Shown here: positions 44,276 through 54,742 of the stretch, piece after piece | Layout of the letters: every line of letters starts with the position of its first letter | How positions within the stretch are numbered: position 1 is the stretch's first letter | Translations under genes and position numbers: made by a program | Notes under the pieces: generated by a model | Databases searched by the model: none | What the model was told of the DNA's origin: nothing | What the model saw: only the letters and a program-made list of their open reading frames with translations | From: Candidatus Thiothrix sulfatifontis | GTDB taxonomy: Bacteria; Pseudomonadota; Gammaproteobacteria; Thiotrichales; Thiotrichaceae | Assembly: GCA_022828425.1 (NCBI GenBank) | Contig: CP094685.1 | Location: 3,576,046-3,640,045, forward strand | Length of the DNA stretch: 64,000 bases | Direction of reading: 5' to 3'

Positions 44276-45333
44276 ACGGGCGGCGGCGCGGGCTTGGCTA
44301 CCAACGCCTCCAACCCGCGCCGCATTTTTTTACCCAACGGAATTTCCAAATAACGGTAAGTAAAGTGCGAATACACCAACACTGTCACCAACGTTAAGCC
44401 CAAAATCATCGGCTTATCCCAACCGTATTGCGGAGCTAGGTGGCGGAAAATCATGATAACGACCAAATGATTCAGGTAAACCGAATAGGAAATCTCCCCC
44501 AAATACGCCAATTTACGCAAACCACGCGACAACCAGCCTTGTTCAAAGGCGAAAATTGCCACCATCAACAGCGCCAAATATGGCACGAAAACATCCATCC
44601 CCACTGAATCCCCGGTGCGACTCCAGAGAATGCCGACGACCGCCAATACACAAGCCCCTTCCAACCAAACCGCATACCGCGCCACCCGCCAATCATCCCG
44701 GTAAAACAGGTACACACGATAAGCCAAAATACCCAATAAAAACGATGCCATTCCCCGCAACATCCCCGCATTAATAATACTGAGGTACGTCTCCGCCTGC
44801 GCATTCAAATTACCGTGCAACTTCAGCAAACTTACCAAGCCAAACGTGCTCAATAAAAATAACCAGCCACTGGAGGTTTTGCGGGAAATCAGAAAAATAA
44901 ACAGAATATTGACCCAAAACTCCACCGATACCGACCAACTGGGGTAATTCCACGTCAGCCCGTGTGGACTCAGACCAATGTTATGCGTCAGGGTCAGATG
45001 CTGCACAAACGTAAACAATGCACCATCAGGAAAGCTCGGCATCGTCCAATACATCAACCAATGCACCAACACAAACACCAGCAGCGTGTAAAGATGCAAC
45101 GGATACAAACGCGCAAGCCGATGGCTAATAAACACCGCCGCGCTAGTGGGCTTATCACTGTATAAATAACGGTGCGCGAGGATAAAACCACTCAACACCA
45201 AAAAGAAATCCACCGCCAGATAACCCAAGCCACCGTAGACATGAAAATACACCACCGACAATGCTGCCAAACCGCGCAGCGCATCGAGGGCAAGAAACCG
45301 CTGCCCACTCACTAAAACTTTTTCCACGCTCAT
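44272..45333 (-). CDS. Membrane acyltransferase, family 3 (OafA/NodX type)
   Basis: 353 aa with about ten membrane helices. The N-terminus has the family motif [20 protein letters not shown], with the catalytic-type His in YFH, followed by [15 protein letters not shown] and a typical [14 protein letters not shown]. It probably O-acetylates a surface sugar. The start overlaps the stop of tmcA by 4 bases, so it is coupled to that gene, an odd partner functionally. Confidence 0.88.
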   Translation of the reverse strand: MSVEKVLVSGQRFLALDALRGLAALSVVYFHVYGGLGYLAVDFFLVLSGFILAHRYLYSDKPTSAAVFISHRLARLYPLHLYTLLVFVLVHWLMYWTMPSFPDGALFTFVQHLTLTHNIGLSPHGLTWNYPSWSVSVEFWVNILFIFLISRKTSSGWLFLLSTFGLVSLLKLHGNLNAQAETYLSIINAGMLRGMASFLLGILAYRVYLFYRDDWRVARYAVWLEGACVLAVVGILWSRTGDSVGMDVFVPYLALLMVAIFAFEQGWLSRGLRKLAYLGEISYSVYLNHLVVIMIFRHLAPQYGWDKPMILGLTLVTVLVYSHFTYRYLEIPLGKKMRRGLEALVAKPAPPPV

Positions 45334-46853
45334 AACCCTTTGAACAATAACGCTGCCGCCGCACTCAAGGCTTTCACTTGCACCACCGAACGGCTACCGC
45401 TGGCAGTATCTTTGCGAAACCCGACCCGTGCCAATACAAACCCCGCACGTTCCCAAAAGCGCAGCAATGGCGGAGTCATGGCGTAACTAACCCCCATGTA
45501 ATCTGCCCCGCTGTGGGTGGCGAATCCTAACAGATGTTGCAACAAGTGCGCACCCAGACCGTGATTTTGCCAGTCAGGATGCACCGCAATCCGCATCACC
45601 CGCTCGCAAATCAAGGTTGCCGCACCGGGGATTTTCGCGTGAAAGGTGAGGGTTTGCGGGATGGGGTGTCCGTGGGGGCGGCGCATTCCGGCGTGAATCG
45701 CAGCAGTCAGTTCCGCATCCAAACCGCCTTCACGGGACAGTAAGGCGACTGCCAGGATCACGCCGTGCTGTTCAAGGATGTGAATGGAAATGTCGGGTGC
45801 ATCCAACATCTGGCGCAGATCGGAAGGGCGCGTTTGGTAGTGAGCGGTGATCAGCAAGCCGAAGAGTTGGCGAAGTAAAGGTTCGTTGTGGGCAAGTTCG
45901 TCTCGGTTTAATTGACGGTACAAAAAATGTAGGGGCGTATTGCATACGCCCTCTTCCACATCCGCATCCAACAATAACGCCTGATTGATGAAGCCCTCCA
46001 GTGGGTCGTTTTCCGCCCAACGGATCGGCGTGTGTAACCGCACTGCCTGCCAACCCGCAACACGCGCATCCAGTTCTTTCTGAAAACGTAATGCAAACCC
46101 ACGTCCGCTCCCCTCATACCCGTGCAAGGTAGTGGAAAACACGCAACGCGGGTAATGTTCCAGCATTTTCAACAATATCGGCACAGGAATCGCCGCTGCC
46201 TCATCCACCAACAACACATCGCCTTGTGGCAAGGTTTGCAGCAAATCATCGGGAGCAAAAAATGAAGGGGGATTTTCGGCATGTTTGAAAACAGTTGCCA
46301 CCGTCGCCCGTGACGGTGCAGTTAACAACACTCGCTTTCCCGCCGCCTGCAACTGACTCGCCGCCATGCCCAACGCTGCCGATTTCCCGCGCCCGCGATC
46401 AGCCGTCAGTACCACCGGCGCATTGGCTTGGATAATGGTTTGTATGGCTATTGATTGTTTGCTTTGAAGAGGGCGTATGCAATACGCCCCTACAAGGGAG
46501 GGTCTTCGTAGGGGCGTATTGCATACGCCCTCTTCCCGCAACAACCGCACCAAGCGCTGCAAAAACCGCCCCCGCACGTCTTCCGGCTGATAAGGATAAG
46601 GAATAAACCGCCGATAATCGGGGTCAGGAAAATCCGCCCACGCATCCAACGGTGGTATCAGCAAAAACAACGTCCCGCCACCGCGCAACGTGCCGCTGAC
46701 CGCCGCAAACGCATTCACATCAAAGCCACTATGCGCATCAAATACCAACGCATCACACTCTTGCCCCAACAGCGTATGCGCTTTTTTAATCGCACTCCCC
46801 GTCAGCCAAAACACCTCGTTTTCCGCAGGCAGCAGGCATTGCACCCGCTGCAA
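45330..46853 (-). CDS. tmcA: tRNA(Met) cytidine acetyltransferase, shortened and repeat-bearing
   Basis: 507 aa compared with about 671 in E. coli. The RNA-helicase part has Walker A (TADRGRGKSAALG) and LLVDEAAAIP; the GNAT part has the acetyl-CoA loop HPDWQNHGLGAHLLQHLLG. About 60 N-terminal residues and the C-terminal tail of the E. coli form are missing. The start is uncertain: TTG at 46853 is possible, but the frame stays open back into glnB. Two insertions (EEGVCNTPLRR...YCIRPLQ near residue 107 and EEGVCNTPLHF near 300) are encoded by palindromic repeats. It makes ac4C at the wobble base of elongator tRNA-Met. Confidence 0.88.
   Translation of the reverse strand: MQRVQCLLPAENEVFWLTGSAIKKAHTLLGQECDALVFDAHSGFDVNAFAAVSGTLRGGGTLFLLIPPLDAWADFPDPDYRRFIPYPYQPEDVRGRFLQRLVRLLREEGVCNTPLRRPSLVGAYCIRPLQSKQSIAIQTIIQANAPVVLTADRGRGKSAALGMAASQLQAAGKRVLLTAPSRATVATVFKHAENPPSFFAPDDLLQTLPQGDVLLVDEAAAIPVPILLKMLEHYPRCVFSTTLHGYEGSGRGFALRFQKELDARVAGWQAVRLHTPIRWAENDPLEGFINQALLLDADVEEGVCNTPLHFLYRQLNRDELAHNEPLLRQLFGLLITAHYQTRPSDLRQMLDAPDISIHILEQHGVILAVALLSREGGLDAELTAAIHAGMRRPHGHPIPQTLTFHAKIPGAATLICERVMRIAVHPDWQNHGLGAHLLQHLLGFATHSGADYMGVSYAMTPPLLRFWERAGFVLARVGFRKDTASGSRSVVQVKALSAAAALLFKGL
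45929..45955 (-). repeat. 27-bp palindromic repeat, copy 1, in frame in tmcA
   Basis: GTAGGGGCGTATTGCATACG followed by CCCTCTT. It contains an 8-bp self-complementary stem (GGGCGTAT/ATACGCCC around 3 bases). Read on the minus strand it encodes EEGVCNTPL without breaking the gene. Confidence 0.9.
46467..46534. repeat. REPIN-like inverted pair of 27-bp palindromic repeats in tmcA
   Basis: Copies at 46467-46493 and 46508-46534 are exact reverse complements separated by 14 bases, so the whole 68-bp unit can fold as one long hairpin. It lies in frame in tmcA, encoding a 20-odd-residue insertion in the region between the N-terminal domain and the ATPase domain. Confidence 0.9.
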
Positions 46854-46903
46854 GCATTGCGTCTGCGAACCCTCGATCAGTTCCAGACGACGCGGCAGGT
46901 TAT

Positions 46904-48891
<1,988 letters not shown>

Positions 48892-48953
48892 GGTGTCATA
48901 AAACGTTAAGGTAGTTAAGTCAAAGACTATACCTGAAAAGGCTGTAACACATC

Positions 48954-49196
48954 ATGTCCCGCATTATTTTTATCCTTGTTTTGCTGGTAGTCGGTTTCCT
49001 TCTGTTAAAATCGTGGCAACGTAGGCAAAGCCTGAAACAAAAACACCAACAATCGTCCGGGAAAATTACAACAAACACCCGCATGGTACGCTGCGAACAC
49101 TGCGGCCTGCATGTCCCGGAGCCTGAAGCGATTTCCCAAGGAGGGAAACACTTTTGCAGCCTGGAACACGCGCAACAACACTTGACGAAAAGCTAA
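48954..49196 (+). CDS. PP0621-family small membrane zinc-ribbon protein
   Basis: 80 aa. One N-terminal membrane helix (IIFILVLLVVGFLLLKSW), a basic linker, and a metal-binding module with C-x2-C (RCEHCGLHVPEPEA) and C-x3-H (HFCSLEHAQQH). This is the PP0621 family, regularly found just before pilS in gammaproteobacteria; function unknown. Its last 43 bases overlap the start of pilS, whose ribosome site (GGAGG, 49140-49144) lies inside this gene. Confidence 0.85.
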   Translation: MSRIIFILVLLVVGFLLLKSWQRRQSLKQKHQQSSGKITTNTRMVRCEHCGLHVPEPEAISQGGKHFCSLEHAQQHLTKS

Positions 49197-50782
49197 TCCC
49201 GGTCTTTTTACACGAAGACCCTTGGAATTTACTACGCCTCTACCATGTCTACCGCTTCACATTGGCGGGCGCATTATTAGTCTCGTTGGTGCTGGACTAC
49301 GGCAATGTCAAACTGGGGCAACACGACCCCGGCCTCTTTGTGTGGCTCACTGGCACCTACCTGTTAGTGGCCGTTTTCAGCAATCTCGCCTCGTATTTTC
49401 AATGGCCGGATTTGCCGGTGCAAACCGTGCTGTTTGTCATCCTCGACATTGCCATCTTGCTAGGTTTGTTGTATTCCAGCGGTGGCATTGGCGCGGGTTT
49501 TGGCATTTTATTGCTGATTCCCGTCCTGATTCCTCACCTTGGCAACCCCGGTCATGTCTCATTGCTATTGGCAACAATAACCGGGGTGTCATTAGTAGCC
49601 ATGCAAATATGGCTGCAAAGCAAAGGGGAATCCGACAGCGGCGGCGTGATGCACAGCGGCTTGATTGCCTTGTTCATCCTGTTGATCAGCCTCGCCAGCA
49701 ATCGCTGGATTCGCAAGGCCAGCGCGGTTGCCTCCTTAGCCCAACGGCGCGGCGTTGATCTTGCCAATCTCTCGCAACTCAACCAGTCGATTCTCGACAA
49801 ACTCGAATCCGGCATTGTGGTGGTAGAAGGTTCCGGCGCCATCCGCCACATGAACGAATCCGCGTGGGACATGCTAGGGCAACCCGGCAACTGGCGCAGC
49901 AAACCTTTGCAGCAATTCGCCCCCGAACTCGATCACCACTTGCAACACTGGCTGCACACGATTTGCCCACGCATTGCCAGCTTTGACGTGCGCCACCAAA
50001 ACACCACCGAAATGCGGGCGCGATTTTCCCAACTGGGGAATCAATCGCGCCGCGCTACCATGATCAATCTGGAAGATACCACCGAACAACGCGAAAAATT
50101 GCAAAGTGCCAAACTCGCCTCCCTCGGTCAGCTCACTGCCAGCATTGCGCATGAAATCCGCAACCCCTTAGGCGCAATCAGCCACGCCGCGCAACTCATG
50201 AGCGAATCCCAGAATCTGGATAAAGCCGATGTACGCTTGCTGCAAATCATCCAATCCAATGCCCGCCGCATGAATCTGACCATCGAAAGCGTGCTCAACC
50301 TCTCCCGCAAAAAAACGCCTAACCGCGAACGCCTCGCGCTCAAATTGTGGTTACACGAATTCCGCAAAGATTTTCTGCTGCAAAACAAATTGCGCATTGA
50401 TCAGATGAACTTATTCATCGAACCGGCGGATACCGTGATTGAATTCGACCCGGCGCACTTGCACCAAATCATTTGGAATTTGTGCAGCAACGCCTACAAA
50501 TACGCACACGATGACCCCAAGTATTTACAAATCGACATTCACGGCGGCAACCCGACGCATACCCGCGACATTATGCTCAACGTCATGGATAACGGGCGTG
50601 GCATGACCGAAGCGCAACGCCAGCGCCTGTTTGAACCGTTTTTCACCACCAGCACCCAAGGCACGGGCTTAGGCTTATTCATGTCGCGCGAACTGTGCTT
50701 GACCAATGGCGCAACCTTGGACTATGTTGCGTTAGCGTCGGGTGGAAGCTGTTTCCGCCTTGTGTTTGCGCATCATCGTTAA
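49154..50782 (+). CDS. pilS: Sensor histidine kinase PilS
   Basis: 542 aa from TTG 49154, supported by GGAGG 9 bases upstream; no ATG follows before the first membrane helix. Six N-terminal membrane segments (about residues 30-190), a PAS-like region with a putative ligand pocket, the phospho-acceptor His in LTASIAHEIRNPLGAISH, and an ATPase domain with N box (IIWNLCSNAYKYA), DNGRGMTEAQR and GTGLGLFMSREL. In Pseudomonas PilS senses pilin levels in the membrane and phosphorylates PilR. It is in one transcription unit with pilR. Confidence 0.93.
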   Translation: MQPGTRATTLDEKLIPVFLHEDPWNLLRLYHVYRFTLAGALLVSLVLDYGNVKLGQHDPGLFVWLTGTYLLVAVFSNLASYFQWPDLPVQTVLFVILDIAILLGLLYSSGGIGAGFGILLLIPVLIPHLGNPGHVSLLLATITGVSLVAMQIWLQSKGESDSGGVMHSGLIALFILLISLASNRWIRKASAVASLAQRRGVDLANLSQLNQSILDKLESGIVVVEGSGAIRHMNESAWDMLGQPGNWRSKPLQQFAPELDHHLQHWLHTICPRIASFDVRHQNTTEMRARFSQLGNQSRRATMINLEDTTEQREKLQSAKLASLGQLTASIAHEIRNPLGAISHAAQLMSESQNLDKADVRLLQIIQSNARRMNLTIESVLNLSRKKTPNRERLALKLWLHEFRKDFLLQNKLRIDQMNLFIEPADTVIEFDPAHLHQIIWNLCSNAYKYAHDDPKYLQIDIHGGNPTHTRDIMLNVMDNGRGMTEAQRQRLFEPFFTTSTQGTGLGLFMSRELCLTNGATLDYVALASGGSCFRLVFAHHR

Positions 50783-50801
50783 CACCATAAGATAATTATA
50801 A

Positions 50802-52256
50802 ATGACTGAACAAACCGTACTCATCATTGATGATGAACCTGACATCCGTGAACTGTTGGAAATCACCCTGTTACGCATGGGGCTGGATACCATTACGGCT
50901 GGCGACGTGGAAAGCGCTCTCAACCAGATCGAAAATTACCATCCGCAGTTGTGCCTGACCGATATGAAATTGCCGGATGGCAGCGGCATCGACATAGTGC
51001 GTTACCTGCAAAAAAATCACCCACACATTCCGGTTGCCGTGATTACGGCCTTTGGCAGCATGGATACGGCCGTAGAATCACTCAAAGCGGGCGCTTACGA
51101 TTTCGTGTCCAAACCCGTGGATTTGCCGAAACTGCGCGAATTGATTCAAACCGCGCTCAAACTTTCCGCTGGTAAAGGCAAACAACCCACGCCAGCCGAT
51201 GACGATAGCGACACCCACAGCAGCAGCATTTTGGGCAATTCTCCGGCGATGCAGCAACTCAAAGCGACCATCCACAAACTGGCGCGTAGCCAAGCGCCAG
51301 TGTACATCCACGGCGAATCGGGCAGCGGTAAGGAATTGGTCGCGCACCAGATTCACCAGCAAGGTTCGCGGGTCAAAGCGCCGTTTGTGCCGGTCAACTG
51401 CGGGGCGATTCCTGAAAATCTGATGGAAAGCGAATTTTTCGGGCACAAAAAAGGCAGCTTTACCGGCGCAATGGCGGATAAGCAGGGGCTGTTTCAAGCG
51501 GCGCACAAAGGCACGTTGTTTCTGGATGAAGTCGCGGATTTGCCGCTGACCATGCAGGTCAAATTGCTGCGGGCGATTCAGGAAGGCGCGGTCAAACCCG
51601 TGGGGGGCTTGGAAGAAATCCCGGTGGATGTGCGAATTCTCAGTGCTACCCACAAGAGTTTGGAACACGAAGTCGCGGCGGGGCATTTCCGACAGGATTT
51701 GTATTACCGCCTGAATGTGATCAAGTTGAAAGTGCCGCCGCTGAGGGAACGCCAGGAAGATATTTTGCTGTTGGCGGACTTTTTCTTGCAGAAAATTGCG
51801 GAACGTTGGCAGATGCCACCGATACGGTTGTCGCCTGCGGCGCGGCAGGAGTTGGGGGCGTATGGGTTTCCGGGGAATGTGCGCGAGCTGGAAAACGTGT
51901 TGGAGCGGGCGAGTACGTTGTGTGATAACAATACGATTCAGCCGGATGATTTGCAGTTGCCGGTGGCAGTTGTTACCCCTCACCCTGCGGACTCTTCTTC
52001 CCTTCGACTTCCCTTCGACTTCGCTCAGGGAACGCGCTCAGGGAACGATGGTGGGATAGAAGAGAAGAAGGTGGCAAAGGGAGAAGTGGAGGCGTTACCG
52101 GCTTGGAATCCGGTGGATGAGGAGGCGGAGCGTGATTTGATTTTGCGGGCATTGGAGCAGACGCGCTGGAATCGCACCAAGGCGGCGGAAGTGTTGGGGA
52201 TGTCGTTCCGGCAGTTGCGTTATCGGATTCAGAAATATGGGTTGGATGAGGGCTAA
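50802..52256 (+). CDS. pilR: Sigma-54-dependent response regulator PilR
   Basis: 484 aa. Receiver domain with phospho-acceptor Asp in LCLTDMKLPDGSG; AAA+ domain with Walker A (GESGSGKELVAHQIH), the sigma-54 contact loop GSFTGA, Walker B (GTLFLDEVADLPL) and an Arg finger region; C-terminal Fis-type helix-turn-helix (NRTKAAEVLGMSFRQLRYRIQKYGL). A linker before the DNA-binding domain contains about 40 extra residues (LRLPFDFAQGTRSGNDGG) encoded by a dispersed repeat. It activates pilin transcription from sigma-54 promoters; one such site precedes pilA at 53622. Confidence 0.94.
   Translation: MTEQTVLIIDDEPDIRELLEITLLRMGLDTITAGDVESALNQIENYHPQLCLTDMKLPDGSGIDIVRYLQKNHPHIPVAVITAFGSMDTAVESLKAGAYDFVSKPVDLPKLRELIQTALKLSAGKGKQPTPADDDSDTHSSSILGNSPAMQQLKATIHKLARSQAPVYIHGESGSGKELVAHQIHQQGSRVKAPFVPVNCGAIPENLMESEFFGHKKGSFTGAMADKQGLFQAAHKGTLFLDEVADLPLTMQVKLLRAIQEGAVKPVGGLEEIPVDVRILSATHKSLEHEVAAGHFRQDLYYRLNVIKLKVPPLRERQEDILLLADFFLQKIAERWQMPPIRLSPAARQELGAYGFPGNVRELENVLERASTLCDNNTIQPDDLQLPVAVVTPHPADSSSLRLPFDFAQGTRSGNDGGIEEKKVAKGEVEALPAWNPVDEEAERDLILRALEQTRWNRTKAAEVLGMSFRQLRYRIQKYGLDEG
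52010..52047 (+). repeat. Dispersed REP-like element inside pilR
   Basis: Duplicated CCCTTCGACTT and CGCTCAGGGAACG units in tandem, giving an in-frame insertion in the linker before the PilR DNA-binding domain. It resembles the element in the gldG-like gene at 38130-38153. Confidence 0.65.
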
Positions 52257-52314
52257 CTGACGCTGCGTGTTCAGATACGCTATTATCAATGGCATCGGCA
52301 CAGGAGATTCGCAC

Positions 52315-52893
52315 ATGGGTTACGCACTACTGCAAGACAATTACCTCACGCCTGAAGAATATTTGGAAGGTGAGCAATTTGCCATTGAGAAATCAGAATA
52401 CGTTCGCGGCGAAGTTTACGCGATGGCGGGGGCTTCTGACCGGCATGTTAAAGTCAGCGGCAACGCTTACGCACTAATCAAAATGCACCTGCGCGGCTCT
52501 GGGTGCAGCACGTATATTGCGGATATGAAGGTACGCATTGCGGCAGATGATACCTTTTTCTACCCGGATGTGATGGTAACGTGCGAGCCTTCCGATCAGT
52601 TGGCGGAACGGGATTATGCCAAACATCACCCCAAGCTGATTATCGAGGTGCTTTCTCCTTCAACCGAGGACAAAGACCGGGGCAGTAAATTCATCAGCTA
52701 CCGCAAACTGGCGAGTTTGCAGGAATATTTGCTGATTGATCCGCGCAAATATTATGTGGAACTGTTCCGCCGCCAGAATGAGGATGAATGGGTACTCATG
52801 ACGCGCAGCGGGGCGGAAGCAACCTTGACCTTGAATAGCATTGGGTTGACGTGTTGTTTGGCGGATTTTTATGATGACGTGCGGTTTGACTAA
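52315..52893 (+). CDS. Uma2-family putative endonuclease (DUF820)
   Basis: 192 aa from ATG 52315 (AGGAG 8 bases upstream). Uma2 fold of the restriction-endonuclease-like superfamily: LTPEEYLEGEQFAIEKSEYVRGEVYAMAG at the start, ADMKVRIAADDTFFYPDVMVTC and PKLIIEVLSPSTEDKDRGSKFISYRKL, with the acidic and Glu residues of the PD-(D/E)XK core, then LQEYLLIDPRKYYVELFRR. The family is very common in filamentous and cyanobacterial genomes; activity and target are unknown. It ends on the stop of the convergent brnA. Confidence 0.9.
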   Translation: MGYALLQDNYLTPEEYLEGEQFAIEKSEYVRGEVYAMAGASDRHVKVSGNAYALIKMHLRGSGCSTYIADMKVRIAADDTFFYPDVMVTCEPSDQLAERDYAKHHPKLIIEVLSPSTEDKDRGSKFISYRKLASLQEYLLIDPRKYYVELFRRQNEDEWVLMTRSGAEATLTLNSIGLTCCLADFYDDVRFD

Positions 52894-53200
52894 GCTGCCT
52901 GCTGCATCGCCTCGCGGAGCAGTTGGTTTAGCCGCGTTTGGTAGCCTGCGCCGCTGGATTGTAACCATGCCAGAATGTCTGCATCAATCCGCACCGTGAC
53001 TTGTTTCTTGATCGGACGGTAAAATTTACCCACCACGGCATTTTTCCAGCATCATCAGTGGTTTCGGGAATATCGCTGAAGTCAATTTCTTCGTCTGGCA
53101 TCGCTGCTAATATCTTCAACTCCTCTTCCTGCTTAGCGGTCAAAGCGGGTAAGTTGGAGGCATCTAATGAGAATTTAACAGTTTTGGTTTGCTTGTTCAT
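52890..53200 (-). pseudogene. brnA: BrnA-family antitoxin, frameshifted
   Basis: The N-terminal frame (MNKQTKTVKFSLDASNLPAL to TTDDAGK) is intact. One A is missing in the run at 53041-53045, and restoring it gives NAVVGKFYRPIKKQVTVRID and LAWLQSSGAGYQTRLNQLLREAMQQAA, the ribbon-helix-helix DNA-binding end of BrnA, stopping at 52890. The full product would be 103 aa. BrnA neutralises BrnT and represses the operon. An intact toxin beside a broken antitoxin would be harmful, so a sequencing error is the more likely reading. Confidence 0.8.
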
Positions 53201-53471
53201 AACGTTTCCTTTCTTTAGGTTCTGCCCTTCTCGCTGAAATGATGCGCACAACGGTTGAGCCATTGTCTGCATCCCACAGGGTATGAGCAACTAGCAATAA
53301 CAGCCGCCCTTGTACCATGCCAATAGTCTGCCAACGCTCTTCCCCGTCTACAATGCGATCTTGTATAGAAACATGCTTAGGATCAACAAACGCAAAGGCA
53401 GCCGTCTCGAAACTAATTTTATGCTTACGGATGTTTTTATGGTTTTTAGCATCATCCCACTCAAAATCCAT
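53175..53471 (-). CDS. brnT: BrnT-family toxin (RelE-like ribonuclease fold)
   Basis: 98 aa, with the BrnT start MDFEWDDAKNHKNIRKHKISFETA, DPKHVSIQDRIVDGEERWQTIG and VVRIISARRAEPKERKRYE, the last holding the Arg/Glu residues thought to be catalytic. BrnT inhibits translation by cutting mRNA. It overlaps the antitoxin gene by 26 bases and is encoded first, the usual brnTA order. Confidence 0.9.
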   Translation of the reverse strand: MDFEWDDAKNHKNIRKHKISFETAAFAFVDPKHVSIQDRIVDGEERWQTIGMVQGRLLLLVAHTLWDADNGSTVVRIISARRAEPKERKRYEQANQNC

Positions 53472-53621
53472 ACATATCTCACTTATAAAACTGTAACTAC
53501 ATTATAGCATACACCCTCTACGCTGTCACATTCCTCCTACCTGCCTGTCACATTTTGACAACCCCCTCCGCAAAACCACCGATCATCCTCGAAAACCTAC
53601 CGCTAACACCGCAATGGCGGT

Positions 53622-53637
53622 TGGCACGTCTCCTGCA
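53622..53637 (+). promoter_or_regulatory. Sigma-54 promoter of the major pilin gene
   Basis: TGGCACG-TCTC-CTGCA matches the -24/-12 consensus (TGGCACG-N4-TTGCW) at every position except one T, with the exact GG-to-GC spacing. It lies 67 bases before the pilin ATG at 53704. The sigma-54 activator PilR is encoded 1.4 kb upstream, so PilR-dependent transcription is expected. Confidence 0.88.
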
Positions 53638-53703
53638 TTACTCCTTGCGTCTGAGGACATTAACAAAGCTCCTAACTAATCCTAACAATAAGGAATGACT
53701 CAA

Positions 53704-54181
53704 ATGAGTATGAAAACAATGAAATCTAAAGCACAAGCGGGTTTCACTTTGATCGAATTGATGATCGTAGTTGCCATCATCGGCATTTTGGCTGCGATTG
53801 CACTGCCTGCTTACCAAGATTACATGGCAAAAACCCAGGTTAACCGTGTATTCGGCGAACTCTCCAATCTGAAAACAGCGGTTGAAACCAACCTGCAAGA
53901 AAACGTTGCTACCACTGATCCTCTCGCTGCTAGGGTGGATTGCAGATAACTCAACTCTACTGAAATCTACAACTGCTGGTTCTGGTGATGAACTCACTGT
54001 TGCTGTAGCTCCGGCAACCAGCACAGCATCAATCACTGGTATAATGGACGGCTCTGTCGCTTCATCTGTCCTTGGGACAACTGTCACGCTGAATCGTATA
54101 GCTTCTGGTAAATGGAGTTGCACTATTACAAGTACTGCGGCTGGTTGGAAAGACAGCTTCAAACCAAAAGGCTGTAACTAA
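53704..54181 (+). pseudogene. pilA: Major type IV pilin, frameshifted
   Basis: ATG 53704 has AAGGA 9 bases upstream (an ATG at 53695 touches the ribosome site). Class III signal ending [22 protein letters not shown], the prepilin peptidase site with Glu at +5. The first frame ends at VDCR after 53949. One base removed near 53931-53935 joins it to [23 protein letters not shown] and ends with the disulfide-loop Cys pair (WSCTITS...KPKGCN). The corrected protein is 158 aa, a normal PilA. It has its own sigma-54 promoter and terminator. Error or mutation cannot be told apart here. Confidence 0.85.
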
Positions 54182-54206
54182 TCTAACACTTTCCGAGTGA
54201 ATAGAT

Positions 54207-54230
54207 GAAAAGCCCCTTTTGGGGCTTTTC
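54207..54230 (+). terminator. Terminator after pilA
   Basis: Perfect 10-bp stem, GAAAAGCCCC at 54207-54216 and GGGGCTTTTC at 54221-54230, with a TTTT loop. The A/T-rich outer part of the stem serves as the T tract. It separates the first pilin gene from the second. Confidence 0.88.
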
Positions 54231-54283
54231 GTGTGATAGAACGCTTAATAAATCAAAAATTACAAAAACGTAGGTGCAAAGCC

Positions 54284-54733
54284 ATGATTCAGATACAACG
54301 AGGATTCAGTTTGCTGGAATTGATGACTGTTGTCAGTATCGTTGGCATATTGGCGGCGATGGCATTGCCTGCCTATCAAGACTACACATCAAAAACTCAG
54401 GTTAATATTGTTTATCAAGAAATTTCCAACTTAAAAGTACCGGCTGATCTGATGTTGATTGATAACAGTGGTACAGCCGACGCTACTGATCTTGGCTGGG
54501 TAACAGGTAGTTCTCCTTTGATGCAAAATAATCCGGTAGTATCAGTTGACCCAACAACGGGGGAATCCTCTATTGAGGCAACACTGGATGGTCGGGTAAA
54601 TTCCGTAGCATTGGGCGTAAAAGTAAAAGTGGCACGCGATGCTAATGGCAAATGGGCTTGTACTGTTAAGAAATCTAGCAACAGTGGATGGAAAGATGAG
54701 TTTGCACCGAAAGCCTGTGTAGTTATTCCCTGA
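54284..54733 (+). CDS. Second type IV pilin
   Basis: 149 aa from ATG 54284. Short leader MIQIQRG then [27 protein letters not shown], the prepilin peptidase site with Glu at +5 and the N-terminal assembly helix. The middle ([21 protein letters not shown]) and the C-terminal disulfide pair (WACTVKK...PKAC) parallel the first pilin, so the two are tandem duplicates that have diverged. No own sigma-54 site is seen, and the terminator between them suggests low or separate expression. It may be a minor or alternative pilin. Confidence 0.88.
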   Translation: MIQIQRGFSLLELMTVVSIVGILAAMALPAYQDYTSKTQVNIVYQEISNLKVPADLMLIDNSGTADATDLGWVTGSSPLMQNNPVVSVDPTTGESSIEATLDGRVNSVALGVKVKVARDANGKWACTVKKSSNSGWKDEFAPKACVVIP

Positions 54734-54742
54734 TTCAAGTTT

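Noticed and set aside
51078-51983. Minus-strand frame of 301 codons opposite pilR
   Set aside because: PilR in the plus frame has complete receiver, AAA+ and HTH motifs; the reverse frame has none.
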